From NCBI GenBank assembly GCA_949126835.1, contig OX421498.1:35247799-35311798 (forward strand): a stretch of DNA of 64,000 nt, given 5' to 3'. Origin of the DNA: Anisus vortex (taxonomy: Eukaryota; Mollusca; Gastropoda; Planorbidae). The number at the start of each line of letters is the position of its first letter. Position 1 is the first letter of the stretch. Of this stretch, positions 1-10,958 are shown one piece after another. The notes under the pieces were generated by a model. It was not told where the DNA came from and searched no databases. It saw only the letters and a list, made by a program, of their open reading frames with translations. Both the position numbers and the translations under genes were made by a program.

Positions 1-1551
1 CTGACACACCGTAAGGTCCCGGGTCTGGAGGCTATTTGACTGACACACCGTAAGGTCCCGGGTCTGGAGGCTATTTGACTGACACACCGTAAGGTCCCGG
101 GTCTGGAGGCTATTTGACTGACACACCGTAAGGTCCCGGGTCTGGAGGCTATTTGACTGACACACCGTAAGGTCCCGGGTCTGGAGGCTATTTGACTGAC
201 ACACCGTAAGGTCCCGGGTCTGGAGGCTATTTGACTGACACACCGTAAGGTCCCGGGTCTGGGGGCTATTTGACTGACACACCGTAAGGTCCCGGGTCTG
301 GAGGCTATTTGACTGACACACCGTAAGGTCCCGGGTCTGGAGGCTATTTGACTGACACACCGTAAGGTCCCGGGTCTGGAGGCTATTTGACTGACACACC
401 GTAAGGTCCCGGGTCTGGAGGCTATTTGACTGACACACCGTAAGGTCCCGGGTCTGGAGGCTATTTGACTGAAACACCGTAAGGTCCCGGGTCTGGAGGC
501 TATTTGACTGACACACCGTAAGGTCCCGGGTCTGGAGGCTATTTGACTGACACACCGTAAGGTCCCGGGTCTGGAGGCTATTTGACTGACACACCGTAAG
601 GTCCCGGGTCTGGAGACTATTTGACTGACACACCGTAAGGTCCTGGGTCTGGAGGCTATTTGACTGACACACCGTAAGGTCCCGGGTCTGGAGGCTATTT
701 GACTGACACACCGTAAGGTCCCGGGTCTGGAGGCTATTTGACTGAAACACCGTAAGGTCCCGGGTCTGGAGGCTATTTGACTGACACACCGTAAGGTCCC
801 GGGTCTGGAGGCTATTTGACTGAAACACCGTAAGGTCCCGGGTCTGGAGGCTATTTGACTGACACACCGTAAGGTCCCGGGTCTGGAGGCTATTTGACTG
901 ACACACCGTAAGGTCCCGGGTCTGGAGGCTATTTGACTGACACACCGTAAGGTCCCGGGTCTGGAGGCTATTTGACTGACACACCGTAAGGTCCCGGGTC
1001 TGGAGGCTATTTGACTGACACACCGTAAGGTCCCGGGTCTGGAGGCTATTTGACTGACACACCGTAAGGTCCCGGGTCTGGAGGCTATTTGACTGAAACA
1101 CCGTAAGGTCCCGGGTCTGGAGGCTATTTGACTGACACACCGTAAGGTCCCGGGTCTGGAGGCTATTTGACTGAAACACCGTAAGGTCCCGGGTCTGGAG
1201 GCTATTTGACTGACACACCGTAAGGTCCCGGGTCTGGAGGCTATTTGACTGACACACCGTAAGGTCCCGGGTCTGGAGGCTATTTGACTGACACACCGTA
1301 AGATCCCGGGTCTGGAGGCTATTTGACTGACACACCGTAAGGTCCCGGGTCTGGAGGCTATTTGACTGACAAACCGTAAGGTCCCGGGTCTGGAGGCTAT
1401 TTGACTGACACACCGTAAGGTCCCGGGTCTGGAGGCTATTTGACTGACACACCGTAAGGTCCCGGGTCTGGAGGCTATTTGACTGACACACCGTAAGGTC
1501 CCGGGTCTGGGGGCTATTTGACTGACACACCGTAAGGTCCCGGGTCTGGGG
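1..1551. repeat. 39-bp satellite array (39 full units plus a partial one)
   Basis: Head-to-tail tandem array, period exactly 39 bp with no indels: units start at 1, 40, 79 and so on to 1522. Each unit runs CTGACACACCGTAAGGTCCC then GGGTCTGGAGGCTATTTGA. Variation is limited to a few substitutions, such as GAAACACC in units 13, 20, 22, 29 and 31, GGGGGCT in units 7 and 39, and single changes in units 16, 17, 34 and 36. The left edge is cut by the window, so the array may be longer. The unit resembles two separated pieces of the local tRNA-derived SINE joined at CCCGGGT, and the right flank continues as SINE. There is no coding potential. Confidence 0.97.
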
Positions 1552-1620
1552 GCCCTCCGTGAGTCTATCCAGGTCTGTTTATAATTAGGTAATGAGCTGG
1601 CCACACAATTCCCTTGCAAT
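1552..1620 (+). repeat. SINE remnant flanking the satellite
   Basis: Directly after the last satellite unit the sequence continues as the body of the main SINE family: the GTGAGTCTATCCAGG stretch matches the SINE CTGAGTCTACCCAGC, and GAGCTGGCCACACAATTCCC matches its 3' half. The part between these is lost or diverged. This places the array inside a SINE copy. Confidence 0.7.
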
Positions 1621-2770
1621 TTATAAACGCTGCTTCAAAGTTCCCTATGGGGATACTTCACTTTGTTTTTTTTTACCTTTAATATAAAGAAACTTTTTTG
1701 ATTTGTTCTAGAATTAAAACTCCTCGTTTGACTATTTGTGAATTCTGGATATAAATAGGTGAATATTTCGAAAGACTGCAATACAATAGAGAAGCGATCC
1801 AATCTACATATTAATTGTTTTAATAAATTTATGTTTTTATGCGACAAATGCTTCAATTACTTTTCGATTGTTTGTTGTTTCTATTATTTCAATTAACCCC
1901 TAACACCCCCTTCCCCCAAACACACACACACACATTGCAATAAATATGAAATCCATTTCCCTTACATCAACCCCCACATTAATATTCCATCACGGTTTCG
2001 TTAATATTTCTTCCATAATATTTTAGCGTCATGGCTTTTCAATACCTTAATCAATATTCTCTCAACGCCAGCCACATTATGACAACAATATCAAGAAGCT
2101 GACAACTCTCATAACACACACACGAAAACAAAAATGATGTTTGCAACAAATTGAGCTTTCATCGAGGGCTGTAAAGCTTCCAATTTTTGTTTCACTTGTG
2201 TTCTTTTTATTGTTCCCTATGTTTTGTTTTATTATTTAACGTTTTCCTGTTAATGCAAATGATGCCCTGCAGGAAGTTAAAACAAAATGGCCTCCTTCCT
2301 CCCAGGCTGCATGTTAAGTTTTTAATTATCGTTGCCTCTATTTTCCTCGACTTAAAGAAATTACGAGCTTTTTCTATATCTATATTGGAGGGACCTTAAA
2401 GGCTCTCATGGAAGTTATAAAAGCTGCTTGGCTAATCAGCATGAACTTAGCTCGGGTTCGAATCTCATTACCTTCCATCATCTTAGCCAGTGAATGCACA
2501 ACTGTACCAATCCTCTACGTTGTTGTTTTTTAAAGATAACTATGTCCTTAATTTTTCTATGATTATAAAGCTATAATAAACATACACAAATATGTTTGTT
2601 ATGATTTAAAAAAAATTACAACGTCGAATTCAATTTGATGGAAGAGTCCATTCAGAGAAGGTTTCTAGGTATCTATCATTACATCTTGATATCTGGCACA
2701 TGAAGGAGATTTTTGGTATTCTTGAACATCTTGCCTACACCTTACGGGCTAACCTTATGTGAACACAATA
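1621..2770. other. AT-rich non-coding stretch
   Basis: No supported gene. There is a short CA run near 1920-1934 and a possible decayed tRNA-like head around 2425-2480 (CTCGGGTTCGAATCTC looks like a B box). Open frames here are short and have no recognisable motifs. Confidence 0.5.
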
Positions 2771-2967
2771 GACCAGAACAGTGCGTTGGGTTGGTAAACC
2801 GAAAGTCCCGGGTTTGAATTCTAGACGGTTCAGTTTTTTCCCTGTATTTTTTTCGTCAGTCCTTGACCCTACCCAGCTCTGATGGGTAGCTGACATTAAT
2901 TGAGGAAAAGTAAAGGCCACACAAACCACTAGTATGCCAGTTTCCGAGAAACTGGTGAAACAACCAG
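2771..2967 (+). repeat. tRNA-derived SINE (main family), decayed
   Basis: A B-box-like segment (GTCCCGGGTTTGAATTC) is followed by the family body: CCTTGACCCTACCCAGCTC, TGATGGGTAGCTGACATTA, AGTAAAGGCCACACAAACC and the 3' part TAGTATGCCAG...GAAACTGGTGAA. Several internal gaps make it an old copy. Confidence 0.8.
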
Positions 2968-3202
2968 ATGGTTTATATTGGGCTTAATTAATTTGACTTT
3001 ACAATATAAACAAAAAATATTAAGTGAACCCACTTTTTTTTTAACCATGTATTAACAAATTCTTTGAATATCACAAAAGTTAAAGTTACACACTCTTGAA
3101 ATATATCTCTACGTCTCCTTTCATTAGCCGTAGATATATGTTTTGGTGTCGCCGGTTTTAAAAAGGCTTTCATAAGTCACAGCATAAAAGGTGATAGTGT
3201 GA

Positions 3203-3232
3203 GCAGCACAATGCCCAGCCGCCATTGTTTTA
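3203..3232 (-). repeat. SINE fragment (main family)
   Basis: Short reverse-strand piece, GCAGCACAATGCCCAGCCGCC, matching the SINE 3' half. Only about 30 bp is recognisable. Confidence 0.5.
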
Positions 3233-3280
3233 TGACTCACTAATATAATGTATCTATCATGTGCCGTAAAAAACAAGATG

Positions 3281-3595
3281 GGATGACGTCATTCCAAACG
3301 AAGACGTCGAAAGAAGAGCTGACCAGAAACCCAATCCTAAGCGAACTAGAAAAGAGGAAGTGGAAGTGTATTGGGCACACTCTAAGACTCTCAGAAGAAA
3401 ACCAGGCAACATATCCAGCCAAGCACTAGAATAGAATCCACAGGGAACCAGGAAGAGAAGCCGGCCAAATACCACCTGGATGAGAACGCTGGATAAAGAA
3501 CTGAAAGAAGCGGGAATGTAGTAGGAAGAGATGAAGAGACTGTCTCAGGACCGGAAGGAGTGGATAAGTATCGTCGAGGCACTATGTCTAACTGA
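3281..3595 (+). pseudogene. LINE reverse transcriptase C-terminal fragment, RTE/CR1-type tail
   Basis: The forward-strand conceptual frame contains the classic C-terminal tail of non-LTR retrotransposon RT proteins: KRTRKEEVEVYWAHSKTLRR, then NISSQALE, a stop, NPQGTRKRSRPNTTWMRTLD, and finally SQDRKEWISIVEALC. In intact relatives this reads like RKWKWIGHTLRK...NITRQALxWNPQGKRKRGRP...W. In-frame stops at the A-L-E position and after the GM of KELKEAGM mark it as dead. No catalytic RT motif lies upstream, so this is a 5'-truncated insertion. Reverse-strand open frames over the same bases are shadows. Confidence 0.75.
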
Positions 3596-4176
3596 GAACT
3601 AAACGTAATTTGATTGATTGAATGATCATGTAGACACAAGGACGCGCTAAAGACCTAGAAAAATAAACCCTGAAGCTGTTAACCCGGCGTTCTTTACGGC
3701 ACCCGATGGTGCAACCATTCAACCACATAGTATTAATAATCATGAAATCATTTTTAGTACGGTAGCAGTATATTATACGATAAGCTAAAATAGTTAACTT
3801 TTGCATCTAATACTCAACACATAAAAAATTCATTATTTTAAATCATTTTCATTTTATATTTTGTATTCCTTGCGATCTCTTCAATTTTTTTTATACCGTC
3901 GTTGGGCCAATATAATAAAATAAATGTAATTATTTCAAACTCTAGAATTGCTATCAATTTATTAGCAAAGAAAGACAACTCATCCAGAGATTTAAAGGGA
4001 GATAAGAGTTGAAACCTACTCAGGTGTCATTTGGGTTTTGATTTTCAGCTCATATCTCTACCTCGTTCACTTATATTGTTACGATGATGTTTTTTTTTAT
4101 TGTTTTTTTTTTACATCTAATTGAAACCTACTCTCGAAGAAACGAGTAGGTCACTTGATACGTTGTTACTTAAGAC

Positions 4177-4320
4177 CAGGGGACTGCAACCTTTTGATCA
4201 ATAGTGTGCCAAAGTAGAATTTCTTGAATAGCCTCTAGATTCAAGGAGATCTTTCGCGTGCCATTAACAGTTGCTCCTCGTTCCAAGTCTGGCACGCATG
4301 ACTTCGGTTTCAGAACCTGG
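4177..4320 (+). mobile_element. hAT-type MITE (CAGGGG..GCAACC family)
   Basis: The left end CAGGGGACTGCAACCTTTTG and the segment ATAGTGTGCCAAAGTAGAAT match other copies in this window (36264, 58993, 40571). The right part keeps CGTGCCATTA and TGGCACGCATGAC. Flanks CTTAAGAC and ATTAAGAT agree at 6 of 8 positions, compatible with a decayed 8-bp hAT target duplication. Confidence 0.65.
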
Positions 4321-4617
4321 ATTAAGATAACATTATTCTCACAATAGGTGGGCGGTTTTAAATGGTGTTGTCATTAGAACACTTGCACTGTATTCTACAG
4401 AGCTGTACAGCAATGTCTATTGTTTGTATATATCAAATGGTGGCGCAGTGGAGAATTTTCAGAAAGTCATTTGTCATTTCAGACAGTCTTAGGATTTCGG
4501 GTATAAGCTTTATTAGTTCTATCGACACTTGACAAGGAACTTGAAAACATAAATTTTTAATATTTACCGTCGGTAAAAAAATGTTTTATTTCAACTGCTT
4601 TTTTACTTTTTTTTATT

Positions 4618-4785
4618 AAGGCGGTTAATTTTACATTCGTTTGCTTTGTCCTATGTTTGTAAAGTTTTGAGATTATTAGTCTATTAGCTTTATATATTTA
4701 AGCCTTGGTCTAGAGATTATATCAGGGTTCTTCGTTGTTTGTTGCTCAATGTTAAATCAAAGACTATAATATGATGAACAGCTTA
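4618..4785 (+). repeat. Dispersed repeat shared with 51940-52120
   Basis: TTTGTCCTATGTTTGTAAAG, TAGAGATTATATC and GTTCTT...GTT recur in the same order at about 51965-52065. It is probably a LINE or SINE 3' region, because the 52-kb copy ends in an ATT-repeat tail. No coding frame is seen. Confidence 0.55.
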
Positions 4786-4807
4786 GTTTTAGAGCTAAAC
4801 ACTTCTG

Positions 4808-5262
4808 CTGTATCATCATCATTGGCTCCATTGGCTCGAAAGACGATTAGATTTGCGCGTCTGTGATTTGGCCAGCCCTGCAAAATTGACTGTGCCTGTG
4901 GAGACCTATCCTTGAGAGACAGGCTCTATCGCATCTCTGGCACTTGAAAGCTGTACCGTTGGAGATTGTTAGGGGCAGCCTACTTTTCTTCGCTGCTCGT
5001 TTAGCCTCCGCCATAAGGCGAAGTTTGCCCTCTGCCGCATTTATACAGGTGTGTAAGGTGCCTCTCCAACTATTTCTGTGCTGAGCAAGGTTCTCCCAGT
5101 TCCCGACCTCTACATCTATAGCCTTTAGATCACGTTTGCAGACTCCTTGAACCTGAGTTGGGGGCGGCCGGTAGCTCTCTTGCCTTCCGCGAGCTCAGCA
5201 TATAGCAGGTCTTTTGGGATTCGCCCATCCTCCATCCTGGAAACATGGCCAAGCCACCGCTG
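4808..5262 (-). pseudogene. LINE RT C-terminus with CCHC-like zinc finger
   Basis: The reverse strand encodes a LINE protein tail: WLGHVSRMEDGRIPKDLLYA, then GKRATGRPQLRFKESAKRDL, a middle part containing NWENLAQHRNSWRG, and a terminal finger FKCQRCDRACLSRIGLHRHS ending QFC (C-x2-C-x12-H-x4-C). The same architecture is present in the LINE piece at 11.7-12.9 kb. The RT catalytic region is missing, so this is a 5'-truncated copy. Its right edge abuts a THAP-MITE fragment starting near 5262. The frame is largely open, suggesting moderate age. Confidence 0.8.
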
Positions 5263-5408
5263 TATACAACTTTCTATATATATCTTAATTTTCCATTGAG
5301 AAAATCTTAGCGACGTAGAGCGGTCGGAAATTCCTAAAAGAAGATATTCGAGTCAACAAATAGCAGAAATATTAAAGCAAGCGGCCCATCTTATTATAGT
5401 CTTTGGTT
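5262..5408 (+). mobile_element. THAP-type MITE, right-end fragment
   Basis: Contains TTTCCATTGAGAAAATCTTA, AGTCAACAAATAGCAGAAAT and the terminal AAGCGGCCCATCTTATTATA plus GTCTTTGG. This matches the right half of the complete copy at 56210-56510. The left half is absent. Confidence 0.7.
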
Positions 5409-5689
5409 AAATGCGCTCTGAGTTTCCATTCTGATATACGAATAATAATTATCATTATTTCTTTTTTAAAAAGCGCCCATTTTTAAGGGCCCTCGGTTTT
5501 ACTGAGTTTACCTGGTAATGATTTTTACCTGTCACAAATGTTAAAAAGCAATGTTGAACCAATGAAAAACAAATTTAAACAGTCTAAGAAAAGGAAACAG
5601 TATTCACTTAGCACCAATTTGATCTATAAGGGTTCGGACGAAGCGTTAACACATTTGAGATTGAGTGGCCCAACAGAATGCAACAGAAT

Positions 5690-5835
5690 GCTTTAACTCA
5701 TCTCCCAAGAATGTCATGTACTCATCAGAGCTGAGTAGACTCAATGACATCCTCCAGACATGGAAAAAAATCATAGGCTTGAACTAGGATTTGAATCCAG
5801 TACCTTTGCGCTGCCGCTCGACCACCATTTCCCAA
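5690..5835 (-). repeat. tRNA-derived SINE (main family), decayed
   Basis: Reverse-strand copy. It shows TACTCATCAGAGCTGAGTAG, ACTCAATGACATCCTCCAGA, a degenerate B box (GGATTTGAATCCAGTACC) and the A-box side GCGCTGCCGCTCGACCACC. Confidence 0.75.
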
Positions 5836-6023
5836 TAATATTAGTCTTAAGAAAATTGTTGAGAGGAGAGAGTTAATTTTTCTTTGTCTTTCGATGCATC
5901 TGCAAAATATTCCAATTTATATTTGGAGGTCTGCTGAATCTTACAATGCATTTATATTAGAACAAATTTATATGCTACATTTATATCATGAAATTCTTCT
6001 TTTTCACAGTAACTAGATCGAAA

Positions 6024-6318
6024 CAAAGTTTATAATAAGATGGACCGCTTGCTTTAATATTTCTGTTATTTGATGACTTGAATGACTTCTTTTCGGAATT
6101 CCCGATTACATTTTGTATTGTACTCTTCCGTTTTATTTAATCGCTATGATTTTCTCAATGAAAAATTAAAATTGAAATTTGTATGCAGCAGAAACCTTGA
6201 GGCAGAAGGAGGAGCATAGAAGTCATTTAAAACAGCGTTATTGGATGCGCACGGAAAAAAAGAACATATAAGCTTTAAAAATAGAGCAAGCGGTCCATCT
6301 TATTATATTATATGATCT
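6024..6318 (-). mobile_element. THAP-type MITE, nearly complete
   Basis: Inverted relative to the copy at 56210. The left end reads TATAATAAGATGGACCGCTT and the right end AAGCGGTCCATCTTATTATA, an inverted-repeat pair of about 20 bp. The interior shares GGATGCGCACGG and GTCATTTAAAACAGCGTTAT with the 56-kb copy. The hAT MITE at 6323 was inserted at its right end. Confidence 0.75.
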
Positions 6319-6322
6319 AAAT

Positions 6323-6669
6323 CAGGGGTCGGGAACCCATGGCTCGCGAGCCAGATGTGGCTCTTTTGATGGCTGCGTCTGGCTCGCAGACAAATGTTCG
6401 ATTGTTAAAAAAAAGCTCTTATAGACTTTTTAATCTAAATATTAATTGCATATTAATATTTCATTCTACAAATGAGCTAAAGTCTACTGCAGCTCAGCAT
6501 CAGAAGAATTTAGAGACATAATTATTGTACTTTTAGTGTTGAAATTACAAAAAATGCACACATTTACTTACACTATTAGTTTTCAACATAATGTATGGCT
6601 CTCACAGAATTACTTTTCAAAATATGTGGTGTCCATGGCTCTCTCAGACAAAAAGGTTCCCGACCCCTG
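6323..6669 (+). mobile_element. 347-bp hAT MITE with target duplication
   Basis: Ends are CAGGGGTCGGGAACCCATGG on the left and AAAAAGGTTCCCGACCCCTG on the right, forming a terminal inverted repeat. Flanks ATCTAAAT and ATCTAAAA match 7 of 8 positions, the 8-bp duplication expected for hAT. Subterminal TGGCTC/GAGCCA motifs repeat. No transposase is encoded; the small open frame inside is a chance frame. Confidence 0.85.
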
Positions 6670-7021
6670 ATCTAAAAAATAGTTTGTTTTGACTTCTGGT
6701 ATCTTTTTTATAAGAAATCAATCTCCTTTTATTAAATTTAAGACGTGGTCATTTGGATCAAAAACTGAATGAGATAATTTGGGGGCATTTTTTAATTGTA
6801 CAGTACATTTTGAAATAAACAAAAAAACATACCCATGTAATCAGAAACCTTTCATTTGGTATTCTTTTTATCTTTAAGGCCAGGACGTGACGTCATATCA
6901 CGACTTTCCCATTTTGTTTAACCAGTAACAAGAAACTCGCCCCAAGAACTCGACCGTTTGCTCGGCTTCTGAATGTTTACTGGGTGTAAAAAAAAATGTA
7001 CTCCTTTGGTATCAACAGCAT

Positions 7022-7290
7022 CAAGTAGACCCCTTCCCCCCGCAACGGGGGAGGGGGATTCTAGAGATAGGGGAAGGGGTGGGGGAATTCAGGGAAGTGT
7101 TTTTTCCCGTCAGAATGATCTCACATATAAAAAAGGGTTGGGAGGGATATAACAATAAGTCTGGGTCTGCGAAGTCTGGAAATTTGGGCGCTGGCTTCAC
7201 TCTGGCCCTCCCCTCAGGGGACTGGGGCCTATCAGTGCTTCCATTTCTCATCAGGCTATTGGTCACCATTGTATGGTTTGACTACATATT
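7022..7290. other. GC/G-rich patch with hairpin potential
   Basis: ACCCCTTCCCC and GGGGAAGGGGT form an inverted repeat about 45 bp apart, enclosing CCCCCCGCAACGGGGGAG. A GC-richer tail follows (CTTCACTCTGGCCCTCCCCT). It stands out from its AT-rich surroundings. An 81-aa forward frame overlaps it but has no family motif. Confidence 0.4.
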
Positions 7291-7599
7291 CTCCGGGTAT
7301 TCCCAGAGGGCTGGCATTCATTAATGTTTTTTTTTTCTTCTTTAGTTTTCAGTTTTTTCTTTTTTTTGTAAAGGGAAAGAACTCCGTTTTTTTTTAATGT
7401 ATTCTCTAATTCTCTATGTTGCTGCTTTTCGCTCAGATTTTTTTGGCAATTTTTTTAGCATTTTAGTGAATCAAATATTGTTTTTTATACACTTTGTTAA
7501 AGCATGATGCTACATAATAATTTATGCAACTACTTAGCGAATTTTTCTTTCGCATTTTATGCAAATAAATAAACGTAAATATCTTATTTGATAATATTC

Positions 7600-7656
7600 A
7601 TTTTGTATGTGTGTGTGTGTGGGGGGGATTGTGTGTGTGTGCGTGTGTGTGTGGCC
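7600..7656. repeat. GT-rich microsatellite
   Basis: Interrupted (GT)n run containing a G8 stretch. Confidence 0.8.
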
Positions 7657-8923
7657 CAATAACAAGAAATGTTACACACCCATCCACCTAGAACCATTGA
7701 TATTAGCTATAAGGTTGTGCGTATGGCGGCTAGGTTAATTAATATATAAATGGATGTTGGGTTGCCCCCACTGTCATAGTTCTCTTAGAGAAGGCTTTGG
7801 GTGTCCTCAGTTACATCTTGTCATCTATATCACGGGTCAGCAACCTTTTGTTAATAGTGTGCCAAACTATGAGCTCATCGTGCCAACAATCTAATTGTCA
7901 ATCTGCTCTACTATATTTTTATGTTACTTTATTATAAGACAATATAGTTAGCGCCGTAGCAAGACCAAGGCGAAATGCTAAGGAGAATTATAGAGAAAAT
8001 CGTTCAGCGTTTCATATTTAATGTAAGACTCATCATGGTCGTTAATAAAGTTATTATCATCTTTTTGTTTTGGCATTTATAGCAAGTACATAATATCATT
8101 ACATAACTTTCACATTAATGGTTAATTGCTAATAATTGTGTATATTTGTCAAGTTATAATTCTAGCATCTGCTAAACATTCATAATATTTCAATCTCAAC
8201 ATAGCTGAGATATTATATGTCTTATAATTATAATAATTCAATTTACTTTTCATGTCAGCATTACATTTAAGCGGAATTGGTACTTTGTAATCATACAAAG
8301 TGGGTAGTTAATGTAATGTTTGATAATGTACATATAAATACAATTACAATATTTATGTAATTGTAAACTTTCAAAATTGTAGTTTTATAGTTTTAATGCT
8401 TTTATTGTAAGGTATTTACTTTTTTTTAAAAAGAAAAATATAAAACATTTGGAAATGTAAACGTAAAATAAAACAGTTTAATTATCTCCCTTTAATAAAA
8501 TGTTTAAATTAAGTTTCCAAATTTGCATATAAAGTTCTGCCAAACAAGTTATGTTTTGTTATAAAACTAATATTACTCATTTATTAGTATTTCTTAAAAA
8601 AAATCCAGCATTATGTTGTTTTTTTTAACTAGTAATTAGAGGTATAAAATTAATTTATGTAAAAAAAAAGTTTCCCGCAAATTGGCAGATTTTGATGCTT
8701 ATTATTTGGTTGCTTCTGAGTGGTTAAGCGTAAGTGACCTCTTCGTATACTTATAATAGCTATCATGTGTGATAAAATATGTTCACACGTGTGAGTTGAA
8801 TCAAAACCTGAAAGTAATAATAATAATAACGGTGCTTATATAGCCCATATCCCGTTGGTGACAGTTCTATGCGCAGACGACAGTTACAGAATACAGACAG
8901 ACAACTAAATATGTAATAATACG

Positions 8924-10537
8924 CTAATTCTGCTGAAGAAATAGGTGAGTCTTCAGCCGGCTCCTGAAGGTATCATAGCTAGGGCTCTGGCGAAGCTGTA
9001 GTGGGAGGTGATTCCAAGCGGACGATCCTGCGTAAGAAAATGAACGTTCGCCAGCGGACACTAGCCTCACACGAGGGATCCGCAGAGTAAGCGCGTCAGA
9101 AGCCGAACGAAGTGGGCTGGACTGGGTGTAGAGCTCCATACAAGAGCGAAGATAATCCGGGGAGCAGTTATTCAGGCACCTATAACAGAGGGAAGCCAGC
9201 TTATATGAGATCCGGTTGTTGATGGGTAGCCAGTGCAGAGATCGGAGCAGAGGATTGACATTATTTGACTTCTTCTTCTTGAGAACTAGTCGGGCTGCGC
9301 AGTTCTGGATACGTTGGAGTCCTTGAAGGGAGGAGGTCGAGAGACCAGCCAAAAGCGAATTACAATAGTCCAAGCGGGAAAAGAGGAGTGAGATGATGAG
9401 CCCCACACAAGCTTCCTTGGTGAGATAACGACGGATGGCAGCAATACGACGCAGATGGAAGAACCAGATTTTGGTGAGGAAGGAGATGTGGGTCTGCATG
9501 GACAGCGTGGAGTCCAGATAGACGCCAAGGCTTTTGATAGTCGGGGAGAAAGGCACAGTTGCATCAGCCAGCTGAAGGTCGGACGCAGTGAGGGACACGA
9601 CCCTCTGTCTCGTACCGACGATAAGAGCTTCAGTCTTCTCACTGTTAAGCTTCAACTTGTTTTCCGTCATCCAGCTCTGGATGTCCAGGAAACAGATGGA
9701 GATGGAAGCAAGGAGCCTGTCGATGTCCTCAGGCTCAGCACTGTTATAGAGCTGGGTGTCATCGGCGAAAGAATGATATTTGAGGTTGTGGCGTTCGATG
9801 ACAAAGGATAGGGGTTGAGTGTAAAGGGTGAAAAGAAGTGGACCAAGGACAGACCCCTGCGGCACACCATAGCAGACGTGAACAGGCTGGGAGAATATGG
9901 ACTCAATCATAACGGTCTGGGAGCGATTCTGAAGATAGTTCATGAACCAGGAGAGGGCGATGTCATGAATGCCAAATGTAGACCTGAGGCGATCAATTAG
10001 TCGGTGGTGGTCAATCGTATCGAAGGCAGCAGACAAATCAAGCTGCACAAGGGCAGAGACGAGACCTCTGTCTGAGGCGTTTAGGAGGTCAGTGGTGATC
10101 CGCAGAAGTGCTGTCTCAGTGCTGTGGTGGTGGCGATACGCAGACTGGTGCGCGGGCATCAGCGAATGTAGAGACAGATGGGCATTTAACTGCTCGAGGA
10201 CAACACGCTCCAGGATCTTGGAAAGGAAGGGTAGGTTGGATACTGGGCGGTAGTTCTTGCACTCATTTACATCGAGTCCGGGCTTCTTTAAGAGTGGGCG
10301 GACAATGGCGGATTTGAAGCAGTCCGGGACCACGCCCGTGGATAGAGAGGTGTTAATAATATCTGTGATGAACGGCAGAAGCTTGTCCAAGCACTTGGCA
10401 AACAGGAAGCCGGGCATAGGGTCAAGCTCACAGGTCTTGATGGGGGTCCTTGTGATGATGCGCTTGACAAGGTCAATGGTTACAGGAAGGAAGCAGGTGA
10501 GAGGGGAGCCCGAGAAAGTAGGAGAGGGTGGAGATGG
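8924..10537 (-). pseudogene. LINE ORF2, reverse transcriptase half
   Basis: The open frame continues without a stop from 10537 to a stop at 8924 (about 537 codons). The first Met lies internally at 10417 and is not a real start. Numbered from that Met: fingers motif RPVSNLPFLSKILE (57-70), LDLSAAFDTIDH (126-137, first catalytic Asp), GVPQGSVLGPLLF (184-196), YxDD-box variant FADDTQLY (217-224, catalytic Asp pair), LNSEKTE (257-263), SRLDYCNSLLAGL thumb (347-359), LHWLPINNRISYKL (393-406) and the C-terminal SAWNHLPLQLRQSP signature. It would copy LINE RNA at a nicked target. It is a broken gene because its upstream endonuclease half is separated by hAT-B. Forward-strand frames over it are shadows. 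Confidence 0.9.
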
Positions 10538-10799
10538 GCTGTAGACATGGGCGCCCGCAGAAAATTTTCTAGGGGGGGGGCAAAATATTTTTAGTAATGT
10601 TTTTATGTAGTTTTAATTTACTGAGTGCATTTGTATGGTGAATGGACATAACACTGTAGTAATTGTAGTACACTGTAGTAATGAAGGGCATACTGCAGCA
10701 ACACATTTTTTATTGGCACAATATATGTATATAATAGACGTAAACCATACAAAAAACCTTACTTTAAACAAACAAAATTACAACGTAAATTTAAAATAA

Positions 10800-10958
10800 A
10801 ATGTATTCTTTAAACAAGAACTGGAGGTCTGTTATCGCTACCAAACATATCTACAATTTTGTCCATAAACTCTTTTTTTGTTGCTGTTCACTTTGTCTCT
10901 GTGTACTAACAACATGCACAAATTTGACAGACGGTCATCTGACATTGTAGATCTTAGG
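10800..10958 (-). pseudogene. hAT transposase C-terminal end
   Basis: The reverse-strand frame reads LRSTMSDDRLSNLCMLLVHR followed by DKVNSNKKEFMDKIVDMFGS, the usual sequence after the ERSFS motif in hATC dimerisation domains. It is cut from its N-terminal part by the insert that begins at 10959. Confidence 0.75.

Noticed and set aside
1..1551. CRISPR-like array
   Set aside because: Units are contiguous 39-bp repeats without unique spacers, next to SINE sequence in a eukaryotic genome; it is a satellite.
9455..10544. Forward-strand open frames over the LINE
   Set aside because: They are shadows of the reverse-strand RT, which has clear motifs.
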